Source of the DNA: Dastarcus helophoroides
Lineage: Eukaryota; Arthropoda; Insecta; Coleoptera; Bothrideridae
DNA length: 64,000 bases
Reading direction: 5' to 3'
NCBI GenBank assembly: GCA_028583605.1
Contig: CM053337.1
Span: forward strand, 23,164,764-23,228,763
In this document: positions 22,860-34,600 of the stretch, one piece after another
Position numbering within the stretch: position 1 is the first letter of the stretch
Layout: the number at the start of each line of letters is the position of its first letter
Translations under genes and position numbers: made by a program
The notes under the pieces: generated by a model
What the model was told of the DNA's origin: nothing
Databases searched by the model: none
What the model saw: the letters and a program-made list of their open reading frames with translations, nothing else

Positions 22860-25800
22860 TTTTTGATTTGAAATTTCGAATTTTTTGGAAATGGTACTTT
22901 TAAAATTGGATCCTGAAATTTCAAATTTTTTGTAAATGGTTCTTTTAAAATTGGACCGTTTTGAAATTTTCAATTTACCTACGAATATTTAAATTTTTTA
23001 GAAATTTCGCCTTTTGAAATCATTGATTTACTGGCAATTTTTGATTTATTTTTAACTTGGACTTTTTTCAAGAAATTTCAATTTTTTTCAAAACATTTTT
23101 GAAATATCTGTCTTTGATTTTTATTGACAATTTTAACTTTTTTTGAATATTTTGACTTCTGAGAATTTCGAATTTCAAATTTTCCATTTTTTACCGAAGT
23201 TTTCACTTTTTCCAAATTTTTATTTATTTTGAAAATTTCAATTTGTTTGCCCTTTTTCAAAATTTTGACTTTATTTGCTAATTTCGACTTTTTTTGGAAA
23301 TGTTGACTTTTGTGTTAGCTTCCACTTTTTTAAAATATTCTAGTTTTTTAAATTTTAGCTTGATTGAAAATTTTGACTTTTTGAAAATTTTGACCAAATT
23401 TTAACCTTTTTTTTAATATTCCAACATTTTTTTTTCCAAAAACTCCAAAGATTTTTCTTCCTGTAAATTCTATTATTTTGAAATGTTTTTAAAACTTCGA
23501 GCTTTTTTCAAAACTTTTTACTGAAAATTTCGACTTTTGTTCAAAATATTGGCTACTTTTAGGAGTTTTGGTTTTTTTTATTTCTTTTTGTTATTGTTTT
23601 TTTTTAAAAATTTCGACTTTTTTTATGTAAATTTAATTTTTATTTGAAAAGTTCGGTTATTTTTTAATTTCGAGTTTTTTTTAAAAGTTGGATTTCTGTC
23701 AAAATTACGACTTTTTGAAATTTCCAACTTTTTTTTCAAAATATCCACTTTATTGGATCGATCATAAAAATTTCGACTTTTTCTCAAATTTTGTTTTTTT
23801 TTCTGAATTCGAACTTTTTGAAAATTTAAATCTTTTTTTCATAACTTCGATCTTCTTTTAAAATTTCGAGTTTTAAGTTGGATTTTTGTCAAATTTACGA
23901 CTTTTTGAAATTTTCAACTTTTTTTTTTCAAAATATCCACTTTATTTGATCGATCATAAAAATTTCGACTTTTTCTCAAAATTTTGATTTTTTTTCTGAA
24001 TTCGATCTTTTTGAAAATTTAGACCTTTTTATCATAATTTGGATCTTCTTTTAAGATTTCGAGTTTTTTAAAGTTGAATTTTTGTTAAAATTACGACCTT
24101 TTGAAATTTTCAACTTTTTTTTTTCATAATATCCACTATTGGATCGATCATAAAAATTTCGACTTTTTCTTAAAATTTTGATTTTTTTCTAAATTCGAAC
24201 TTTTTAAAATTCAGACATTTTTTTCATAATTTCGATCTTCTTTTAAAATTGTCAGTTTCTTTGGAAATTCTTTGAAAAATTTGCCTTTTTCTGAAAATTT
24301 GGAATATTTTTCAAGAATCTGATTTTTTAAATTGGGAATTTTTAAAATATTAAACTGATTTGGAACTTTTAACTAAATTTAGATTTTAACTTAGCATTTT
24401 TTAAAAAGGGAAACTTAAAAAGTCGATATTTTTACAAAAGTCGATATTTTCAGAAAAAGTCGAATTTCCAAAAATGGTATAAATCCAAAAAGTCAAAATT
24501 TCACGCAACCGTCGAAATTTTGAATATAAGAAAGGTCCAAATTTTCAAATAGTCTATTTTCTTAAAAAGAGTCCAAATTTTTAAGTTTGGCCTTTTTCAA
24601 AATTTTGACTTTATTTGCTAATTTTGACTTTTTTTGGAAATGTTGACTTTTGTGTTAGCTTCCACTTTTTTAAAAAAATCTAGTTTTTTAAATTTTAACT
24701 TGATTGAAAATTTTGACACAAAACGTTGACCTTTTTTTTCAATATTTCAACATTTTTTCTTTTTAAAAATTCCAAAAATTTTTCTATCTGTAAATTTAAT
24801 TATTTTGAAATGTTTTAAAAACTTCGAGCTGTTTTCAAAATTTCGACTTTTCTGAAAATTTCGACTTTGTTCAAAATATTGGCTACTTTTAGGAGTTTTG
24901 GTTTTTTTTTAATTTCTTTTTGTTGTTGTTTTTTCACAAATTTCGACTTTTTTTATCCAAAATTCTGACTTTCTTTCAGTTTCGACTTTGATGTAAATTT
25001 AATTTTTATTTGAAAAGGTCGCTTATTTTTTAATTTCGAGTTTTTTTAAAAGTTGGATTTTTGTCAAAATTACGACTTTATGAAATTTTCAACATTTTTT
25101 ATTTCAAAATATCCACTTTATTGGATCGATCATAAAAATTTCGACTTTTTTTAAAAGTTGGAATTTTGTCAAAATTACGTTTTGAAATTTTTAATTTTTT
25201 TTAATAAAATATCCATTTTATTGGATCGATCATAAAAATTTCGACTTTTTCTCAAAATTTTGATTTTTTTTCTGAATTCGAACTTTTTGAAAATTCAGGC
25301 CTTTTTTTCATAATTTCGATCTTCTTTTAAAATTTCGAGTTTTTTTAAAAGTTGGATTTTTGTCAAAATTACGACTTTTTTAAATTTTCAACTTTTTTTT
25401 ATCAAATATCCACTTTATTGGATCGATCATAAAAATTTCTACTTTTTCTCAAAATTTTGATTTTTTTCTGAATTCGTACTTTTTGAAAAATCGAGCCTTT
25501 TTTTCATAATTTTGATCTTCTTTTAAAATTTCGAGTTTTTTAAAAGTTGGATTTTTGTCAAAATTACGACTTTTTGAAATTTTTAACATTTTTTTTTAAA
25601 ATATCCACTTTATTGGATCGATCATAAAAATTTCGACTTTTTCTTAAAATTTTGATTTTTTTTCAGAATTCGACCTTTTTGAAAAGTCAGAAAAGTCAGT
25701 TTTTTCAAAATTTGGATCTTCTTTTAAAATTGTCAGTTTTGGAAATTTTTTGAAAAATTCGCCTTTTCCTGAAAATTTCGAATTCTTTAAAAGAATTTGA

Positions 25801-26395
25801 TTTTTTAAATTGGGAATTTTTAAAATATTAAACGGATTTGGAACTTTTAACTAAATTTAGATTTAAACTTTGGCATTTTTTAAAAAGGGAAACTTAAAAA
25901 GTCGATATTTTAAAAAAGTCGATATTTTCAAAAAAATTCGAATTCCCAAGACTGATATAAATTCAAAAAGTCATAATTTCAAGAAACCCTCGACATTTTG
26001 AATATAAGAAAAGTCCAAATTTTCAAATAGTCTGTTTTTTCAAAAAGAGTCCAAATTTTCAAAAAAGTTGCGATTTGGAGTTAAATTTTCGAGAAAAATT
26101 TGAACTTATAGAAAAATGTCGCAATTATCGGAAAAAATCGAATTTTAAGAAATATTTTGAAAAAAAATCGAAATATTTGGCAAAAACCAAAATAAAGCGA
26201 AATTTTTAGAAGAAATCAAAACTTTGAGACAGAGAAAATTTCTAAAAAAAAGTGGAAATATTAAAAAATAGAAATTTTCAAAAAAGTTCAAATCCAAAAA
26301 AACAGTTGAAATCTTCAAATAAAGATTTCGACATTTTAGAACAATTTCAAGATAAATTTAAAATTCCAAGAAAATTTATGAAGGAAATTCTCTAA
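22860..26395. repeat. degenerate repeat block with a 1.3-1.5 kb direct duplication and a 190-205 bp sub-repeat
   Basis: CCTTTTTCAAAATTTTGACT begins at 23251 and again at 24591. About 1.3-1.5 kb after each point stays collinear, ending in the shared words near 24330-24590 and 25820-26070. Inside both copies a shorter unit marked by GGATCGATCATAAAAATTTC, or a one-base variant, repeats about every 190-205 bases (near 23755, 23945, 24130, 25123, 25217, 25420 and 25616). The second copy has gained units, making it longer. Confidence 0.75.
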
Positions 26396-26419
26396 ATTTC
26401 TGTTCCTGATCAAAATCGA

Positions 26420-26590
26420 AATAAGATGCAAAAACAACCTCCTGAGGTGGGGCTATGCGGAAGAAGATGCGTGCATATGCGGAGACCCTCAGACAATGGA
26501 ACACCTCCTGTCCTGACGATCCTTGCAGGTTCCGTGCACCATCCGAGACCTGTGGAGGTGCAACGAGAATGCCGTCACGTGCGCCAGCCA
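26420..26590 (+). pseudogene. non-LTR retrotransposon fragment, C-terminal end of pol
   Basis: The + strand reads CKNNLLRWGYAEEDACICG then DPQTMEHLL before a stop. This is the C-terminal cysteine motif of Jockey/R1-like LINE polymerases (W-G-x..C-x-C-G..Q-T-M-x-H-L-L). The part after the stop continues with IRDLWRCNENAV, a plausible continuation of the same tail. It is severely 5'-truncated, broken, and embedded in degenerate repeat. Confidence 0.7.
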
Positions 26591-26599
26591 CTAGAGTGA

Positions 26600-28080
26600 T
26601 ATATGAACGCTCAAATTAAATATATCGAAATATTAGGGGGAATTTTTTTTAATACATTTTCGAAATTTTAACATAAATACGCAATTTCCCAAAAATGTCA
26701 TAATTTTGAGATTGAAGGCAAAATTTCAAAAAGCTTGAAATTTGTAAAAAAAAGTTTGAAGGAAGAACGCGACATTTAGAGATTTAAGGCGAAATTTTAA
26801 AATAAAAACTCTAAATATTCAGAAAAAAAAACAGAAACTTCAAAATAAAAGTTGAATTTCGAAAAATAAAAATAAAATTTACAAAAAAATTCGAATGTAA
26901 CTTGAAATTTTAAACAGTTCCATACAAAAGTTTGTGAAAAAATTGAATTTTTAGAAATAAAGTAAAGTGGAAATTTGGAATTACATGAAAAAGTTCAAAA
27001 TATTGGAAGCAACAAATTTATAAAAAAAATATTGAGTTTAATTCCAACAAGCCAAAAGATGAAGTTTCACAATTAAGATAAAAATAGTGTTCACTAAACA
27101 TCGATTGTTTCTGATATCTACAGTAACAATATCCCTCTTATGAAAATATCGATATTATCGATAGTTCTTACCGATAGTTTCATGTATTAATTTTATTTAA
27201 CGAGAATAAGTTAGTTTACAAAATATTTAGTAAGAATAAAATAAAAAAGAAAAACAGAATTTTTTGTATCTATTGTACTTTCGCGATATTTTGAATATCT
27301 TCTGTTATTGATAAGCTTGACAGGAAATTTTAGAAATGACGATCTTTTTTTTGCTTTTCTTTGAAAATATGATTTAAAGTTGATTTTTTTCCAATTTTAA
27401 AGACGAAATTTCGAAATTATAATCGAAATTTTCAGAATAAACTTGAAGAAGTTCTAAAAGTTAGGATCTAATTTCAATGAATTGTGAAATTTCTAAAAAA
27501 AATATATCCGAAAATTATTTTTGAATTTTTCAAAACCTCAACTTATTCAGAATTGCACGTTTACATTTGGACTTACTATTTTTTAATTTCAGCACTAAAA
27601 TTTCATGATTAAAGTTGAAATTTCAAGACGCAAGTTTAAAATTTGGAAAGATTCGAAAATTTTGAATTTTAAATTTCGAAAAAGTTGGACATTTTTTAAG
27701 AAATTTTTCAAATTTTTTTCAGAATATTCGATCTCTTTGTTGGTTACATTAAAAGTAGAAATGTCTTATTTTTCTTTAATTTCGACACAAAATGTTGCGA
27801 ATAAACTCAAAATATTTGTACAAGGGACAACTTCGACTTATCTTAAAATTTTGAAATGAAAGAAATTTCGAGTTTAAAGTCTAAAAGTCATTATTAAGTT
27901 AAAAGTTCAGGAAGAAGACGAAATAGACGAAAGGTTCAATTTATTTTTTTATAAGAATCTGGCGCACTTTTTATTGTTTGTACAGTCACCTAAAATAATA
28001 ATCAATGTTGTTGCAATTTCAACCTTACAATACAATCATTTTGAATTCGCGAAATCTACAATCATATTTTGCTTTTTCAG
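26600..28080. other. repeat-rich upstream region / presumed 5' UTR intron of Mcr
   Basis: Degenerate A-rich repeat continues to about 27.0 kb, then more mixed sequence. No coding exon was recognised. A good acceptor, TTTTGCTTTTTCAG, ends at 28080, 13 bases before the Mcr start codon, so an unseen non-coding first exon probably lies upstream. The promoter could not be located. Confidence 0.5.
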
Positions 28081-28093
28081 ATATATTTTTGTA

Positions 28094-28638
28094 ATGAACT
28101 GGGCAAAACTACCGTACCAATGGATGCTGATACTAGGATATTTAGTCGCTGGTCAAGATATCAACTTAAATCAACAATACGATGCAAATAAACCCTTCGG
28201 TCAAGATCCCAACAGCCCGCACTCTTCGAGCACAGCAGCACCATTCGTTAATTTCGAACAAAACGATGAGTTAGCCAGAAATGATCAGTTCGGTCGAAAT
28301 GATCAATTCGGGAGAAATGATCAGCTGGGGAGAAATGATCAGTTAGGGAGAAACGACCAGTTAGGGAGAAATGACCAGTTTGGCCAAAATATACCAATTG
28401 GGCGGGATAGGGATCAATTTGGGGGCAATAGGGACCAGTTTGGTGGGAACAGAGACCAATTTGGCGGAAACAGAGACCAGTTTGGTAACAGGGACCAGTT
28501 CGGTGTAAACAGAGATCAATATGGGAAGCCCGATGAGTATGGTGGTAGGTTCCCGTATGGGTCGACGCCTGCGCCCAACTGGAACGATTTTGGGAGAAAC
28601 TCGCTCGACTTCGGTCACAGCACAATTATAAGGGAGGC
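28094..28638 (+). CDS. Mcr: Mcr coding exon 1: signal peptide and repeat-rich N-terminus
   Basis: The chosen ATG (28094) is the first after the acceptor at 28080 and opens a signal peptide (hydrophobic core WMLILGYLVAG, probable cleavage before QDIN). The mature start is Asn/Gln/Asp-rich and carries the RNDQFG repeats. The exon ends IIREA with donor GTAAGT at 28639, phase 2. An in-frame ATG at 27974 lies before the acceptor and would bury the signal peptide, so it is rejected. Confidence 0.9.
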
Positions 28639-31600
28639 GTAAGTATTTGCTCTTCATTCTAGTTTAGTTCTTTTGACGAAAACTTTTTTTCGAAATTTTT
28701 TGCCGTTGGACTATGCATTGGATTAATCTAGGAAAAATATAATGAAAAATCCAAAAATTCGTATTTTTATAAATAACGCTGAAAATAAAAATCGTCAGGG
28801 GTCAATTTGTTGCAGGACTTCGAACCGCTATGTTTTTTCTTCCGGTTTTCGGTTTTCGTTCCGGCAAAAAAATTACATCGATTCAGTTTTGGTTTTCGTT
28901 CCGACAAAAAAAACGGTTTTTTCCGGTTTTCGGTTCAGTTCCAGGTGACTCATTTTTTGATTTTTAAAAGTCTTTAAAAATTGATTTTTGGACATAATTT
29001 AGAAAATGTGATGTCTTTTTTATTTTAATATTACAACCTTGCCTAAAATTGAAGGAAAATATTTTATATTTTTCAAGTTAAAATTTTTCATGGTGAAACT
29101 CTGAGTTTTTAGTTCAATTTGAGCTCAAATTTCAAAAAAAACCTAAAGTTTATAAAAAACTAAATTGGAATTTCGGGTTTAGATATTTGAAATTTAAACT
29201 CTGAATTTTTATAAAAATCCTAAATTATATACCCTCGAGTTGAAAACTTCTAGAATATACGAACTTTGGCGATTAAAATCGAAAATTTGAGAGACCTTTT
29301 TCTTTTATAATTTTGGTTCTCTATCGAAGTTTTGACTTTGATTCGCTTTTTCTAATAAAATTGATTTTTACTGTTTCGACTGTGTTTTCTATAACTGTCG
29401 ATTAAAAAGATCAAATTAAAAAAATAAACGAAAATAAAAAAGACCAGCCACAATTTCAAAAAAAGAACTTCAAATTTATTTAAAAAAAAAGAGTTCAAAA
29501 TTTCTACCCTAATTCAGTCTTGACTTTAAACCCAAATATTCGATTTTGTTCCTGGAAATGTTGCTGAAAACTTCAAAATTTCTAAAAAAAGTAAAATTTT
29601 TCGAAAGTTTTGTTTAATGTATTTAGCTTTTTTCAATATTTTAACTTTTTTCTTTTGAAGTTTTGAATTTAAACTTGTAGGTACTTTTCATTATTAATTT
29701 TTCTAAAATTTCAACTTTAAACAAAATTTAGTCTTTCTCTCTCTTTCTCTAGCAATTTCTTAACCCTTTTTGTCGACATGTTGACTTTTATTCTTTAATT
29801 ATAGACATTTTTCTCAAAATTATGAGTTGAGACTTGAACTATAAGAAATTGACAAATATAAATTTAAATTTGGAATAGTTTTTTCATCTTTCTCGGTTTC
29901 GGGGACAACATCTGTATTTCAGTTTTTGAAGATAACCAAGGACCAGTCCGTTCCACCAAAAAAAATAATAAAAAAATAGATATTTTTAACGAAGGTCGAT
30001 AATTTAAAAACGATTTTCAAAAAAGCACAGCTTTTGAAGGGAATTGAAATTGTCATGAAAATCGAAATTTTTAAGAGATTTTAAAAAAACTCCGAGATAT
30101 TAAAAAAGGTCCAACAAAGGTTCAGATGTTCAAATAGAAAATTTTTTAAACCTATATTTTCAAAAGAAAAAAATGTCAACAAATCGAAATATAAAGAGAG
30201 AGTCGTAGTTTGAAAAAATATAGAACTTTTCAAATATTCTACTTTTCAAAAGACGCCGTTTTTAAAAAAAAATTCAAAAAAATCGAAGCTTCGAAGTTGA
30301 AGTCAAATATTTTATAATTAATTCGTAATGTTTCAATAAAGTCGAGATTTTTAGCGAAAGTCGAAGCTTTCAAAAAATCAGAATTTTGAATAGATGGAAT
30401 TTTCAAAGCTGAAAATTGTCATAGAAATGGAGTTTTTTTTTTAAAAAAAACACTGATTTTTCCAAAGAATTTAAAATTTCCGAAAAAGAACCGTTTTTTA
30501 TTGAAATTATCAAAAGGTCCTCATTTTTAGAAAATCGAGAAACTTTAAAAAAGTCAGAAATTTAAAAAAAAAAGCTATGATTTTCAACAAAGATCCAAAT
30601 TTTCAAATAAAGAATATTTTAAAACTAGTTTTTGAAAAGACAAAATGTTCACGAAGTTAAAATATCAAGAAAGAGTGAAATTTTGAAAAAATATAGAAAT
30701 TTTCAAATATTCATTCATATTTTAAAACTCGTTTTGAAAAAAAGTCCATATTTTTAAAAAACTCGAAAATTTCAAAGTCAAAAATTTTAAAATGAATTCG
30801 TAATTTTTTAATAAAGTCGAGATTCTTTGCGAAAGTCGTTTAGACTTTCGCAAAGAAAGTATTTCAAAAAATCAGAATTTCAAGAAAATCACCATTTTGA
30901 ATGCATGAAATTTTGAAAGATGTTGAAATTGTAAAAATCGAAATTTTTCAAAAAAGTGCCAAATTTTCTAAAAATTTCCAAATTTTCAAGAAGTCGAAGT
31001 TTTCAAAAACTTCGAAATTAAGAAAAAGTGAAACTTGAAAATAGATAGTTTGAAAAAGGTCGAATTCCTCAAAAACAGTCAAAATCTTGAAAAAAGTCAA
31101 ATTTTTAAAAAAGGGGAAATTTTGAACGAGAGTTGATATTTTCAAAAGTCGAAAGTTAAAAAACCAAATTTTTACAAAAGTTCAATTTTTTAATTTCTAA
31201 AATAGGTTTAGATTTGCAAAAAAAATCAAACATATTGTTACGGGCTTATCGGTTCGATTGATTACACTTATCAAATAAGACCCACTTTATTACTGAACTC
31301 AACAATTTACAATTAACTCACTTCTACTAACTCACTAATTGCACTGATTCTAACTGACTGACTCGAGGGAAAACTGAGCGCCTTTTTATAGTTTCGGCCC
31401 GCGTCTTCCAGAATTTTCGGCAGATAAGGCTTTCGAATGCCGAAATTTCTGGAAGGCTTATCTGCCGTTTGTTTCGTTATCGCGGCCGCTTTCCCCTTAT
31501 CAGATCCTTCTAGAAACTTTTTTTATTTACTAAATTCTACAATTCTATTCTAAATCCTATTTCATCTATTTACATTGCGTTACAATATTAAAAAAATTCC

Positions 31601-34600
31601 AAATTTAAAAGTCAAAGCTAAACATTTTTAATGAGAACCGAAATTTTTAAAAAGGTTTCAATTTTTAGATTTTAAAAAGGTCCAGAGCCAACATTTCGAA
31701 ATTTAAAACTTAAATGATTAAAATCGTTAATGAAAGTCGACATTATGAAAAGGTCGTGATGTTTAGAAAATGGAGAAATTTTGAAAAAAGTCGGGGATTT
31801 TAAAACATTTTTAGATTTTCAATAAAGAATTTTTTAAAGCTACATTTTCAAAAAACTAAACGTTCAAAGGATCGAAATATCAAAAAAAGAGTCAAATTTC
31901 CAAAAAATATACATATACATTTCTAAAGTCGCCGTTTTGAAAAAAAAAACAATATTTTCAAAAAATCGAAATTTTGAAATATCTTAAATTTTTAAAATAA
32001 ATTCATAATTTTTCAACGAAGTCGAGATTTTTAACGAACGTCAAAATTCTCAAAAAAAAACACAACTTCAATATTGAATTTTGGAATAAAATGGAAATTT
32101 GGGAACGAATGAAACGAACCGAAAATCCCAAAAAAGACGTATTTCGAGCAGAAAGACAAAAGTTCAAAAAAACAATAGAAATTTTTAACAGAAAGTTAAA
32201 TTTTCAAAAAAAATAGTCAAATTTTGAGAATAGTTGTCTACGAAGAAGACGAATTTGGAACGAAAAACTAAATTTTGAGAATGACAAATTTCGAAAAAAA
32301 GTTGAGATTTGAAGCATCACAAAAGTAGAAATTTCGAAAAGACAATTTTGAGAAAACTTGAAATATCCAAGATAAGACGAATTTAAAGAACAAAATTTAG
32401 TTCCCAAAACAAATAAAAATTTCGAATAAAAGGTCGAGATTTCAAAATATCTCAGTCTTCAATTGTCTTTCAATTTTGTGCCAATTTTGAGGAAAAATTG
32501 GGATTTTCTGGTCGAATATTTATTTTATTTGACTGCTTAAGTCGGAGGGAGACAAGTGCCTTACCATGGCGTCAAAAAATATCCAATAATGAGATAAATG
32601 TCAACTTTTTAAGAAACAAGTTGAACTTCTTCGGAAAATTGAATTGAAAAAAATCTCGAAATCTTTGAAATTTACAAAAAAAGTTTTCTAGAATTTTTGT
32701 CTTTTTAGAAAAATTCAGAGTTTTTAAAAAGTTTTCTCAAAGTTTCTATTTATAGGAGAAAAAATTGAATACTTCTAGAAAAAGTTTCAAGTTTCAAATC
32801 AAAATTATATAAAAAATTTGAAAATTGGAATTGAAATTTATCGAAATCCATAATAAAAGGGCAAAATTTACAAAAAACAAATATTATCTATATTAAATAT
32901 TAGAGAAGAAAAGAGAGAACGTCTTCCTAATTGACTGAAAAAATTTTAAATTTTGTTTTCCAAAAAGTAAACAATTTTCGAAGAAAAACTGAATTTTTCA
33001 AAAAAGTGCCAAATTTTCTAAAAAAAATCCAAATTTTCAAAAACTGGAAGTTTTCAAACAATTCGAAATTAAGAAAAAGTCGAATTTTGAAAATAGGTAG
33101 TTTGAAAAAGTCGAATTCTTGAAAAAAACGAAATCTTTAAAAAAGCTAAAATCTTGAAAAAAGGTCAAATTTTAAAAGAGGGGAATTTTCAGGACTCAAA
33201 ATTTTGGGATTAATTTTGAAAAATCGTTTGTCAAAAATGTTGTCTTTTTTTCTCGAAAATTGAATACTCTTTCGAGATTCTGAATATAAATATTTAAAAT
33301 AAAAATTAGCATAAAATTTTTAAATTCAAGTTAGCACTTTTGCGTTTGAAATCTATCTTCTGCTAACATTTTGAGCAAAAATTTGAAATTTTTAATGGAA
33401 ACGTGAATTTTAAGAATAAAAATAAAAGATTCCACAAAAAGTTTAATTTGAATTATTTCTAAAGTTCAATTTTCTATAAAAAAATTGAAATTTTAAGATC
33501 AACAACGAGTTTTCAATTTTAGAGACGAAATTTTGTGAAATTTGTGAAAAAATTTAACATTTTTAGAATAGATTTTTGACACAAAAGTTGAAGTAGCAAA
33601 GAGTCGAATTTGCAAAGGACCAAATTTTCGAATTTATACCAGAGGTTTAGCGAAAGCAATTACATAATATTTAAGAGAACACACAATTTTGACTTTCAAA
33701 TTCTAAACAAATCACAGTTTTGAGGCTTGAGGAAAAAATCAAAGCTTATAGAATAAAAATTACTATTTTAACGTAAGCAAAATTGTTGCAACTTTAAGTT
33801 ATACATTTTCTAACATGTCACAATTGGAATATCATGTTGGAATCTTTTGCAAGAAGAATGCAACCTAGACTACAAATTCATGCAGCCCTCCAGGCGTGTA
33901 TAGTGAATCATAGGTAGCTGAACTACCAACAGTTGAAACACTGCGCCACCTAGCGAAGCGGTTGCTCTCTAGGAGAGTTCCCAGAAGACAAGGATTCTAT
34001 AATGCACAGACCAATAGGTTTGAACATTTATTAGATTCGAAGTTTGGAAACCAAATACCGGTTTCGATCTTGTTAGATCTCGTCAGTTTGGTATATCCAA
34101 CTCGAATGCTAATAAATGTTCCGACAAGTAAGTACTAAAACAATCACAGGCGTCGATTATAGAATCCTTGTCTTCTGGGAACTCTCCTAGAGAGCAACCG
34201 CTTCGCTAGGTGGCGCAGTGTTTCAACTGTTGGTAGTTCAGCTACCTATGATTCACTATACACGCCTGGAGGGCTGCATGAATTTGTAGTCTAGGTTGCA
34301 TTCTTCTTGCATACGACATTGTTGGCGATGGCCATAGTTTCTCTATGGACCAATAGGTGGTAGTACTAAAGAGTCACTCGCTCGACGCCTGTGATTGTTT
34401 TAGTACTTACTTGTCGGAACATTTATTAGCATTCGAGTTGGATATACCAAACTGACGAGATCTAACAAGATCGAAACCGGTATTTGGTTTCCAAACTTCG
34501 AATCTAATAAATGTTCAAACCTATTGGTCTGTGCATTATAGAATCCTTGTCTTCTGGGAACTCTCCTAGAGAGCAACCGCTTCGCTAGGTGGCGCAGTGT

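Noticed and set aside
27974..28093. Upstream in-frame ATG extending Mcr by 40 residues
   Set aside because: It lies before a strong acceptor (TTTTGCTTTTTCAG) and would place the signal peptide internally. The ATG at 28094 gives a normal secretory start.
28248..28657. Open frames of 98-125 codons on the minus strand opposite Mcr exon 1
   Set aside because: Shadow frames of the coding minisatellite; no independent evidence.
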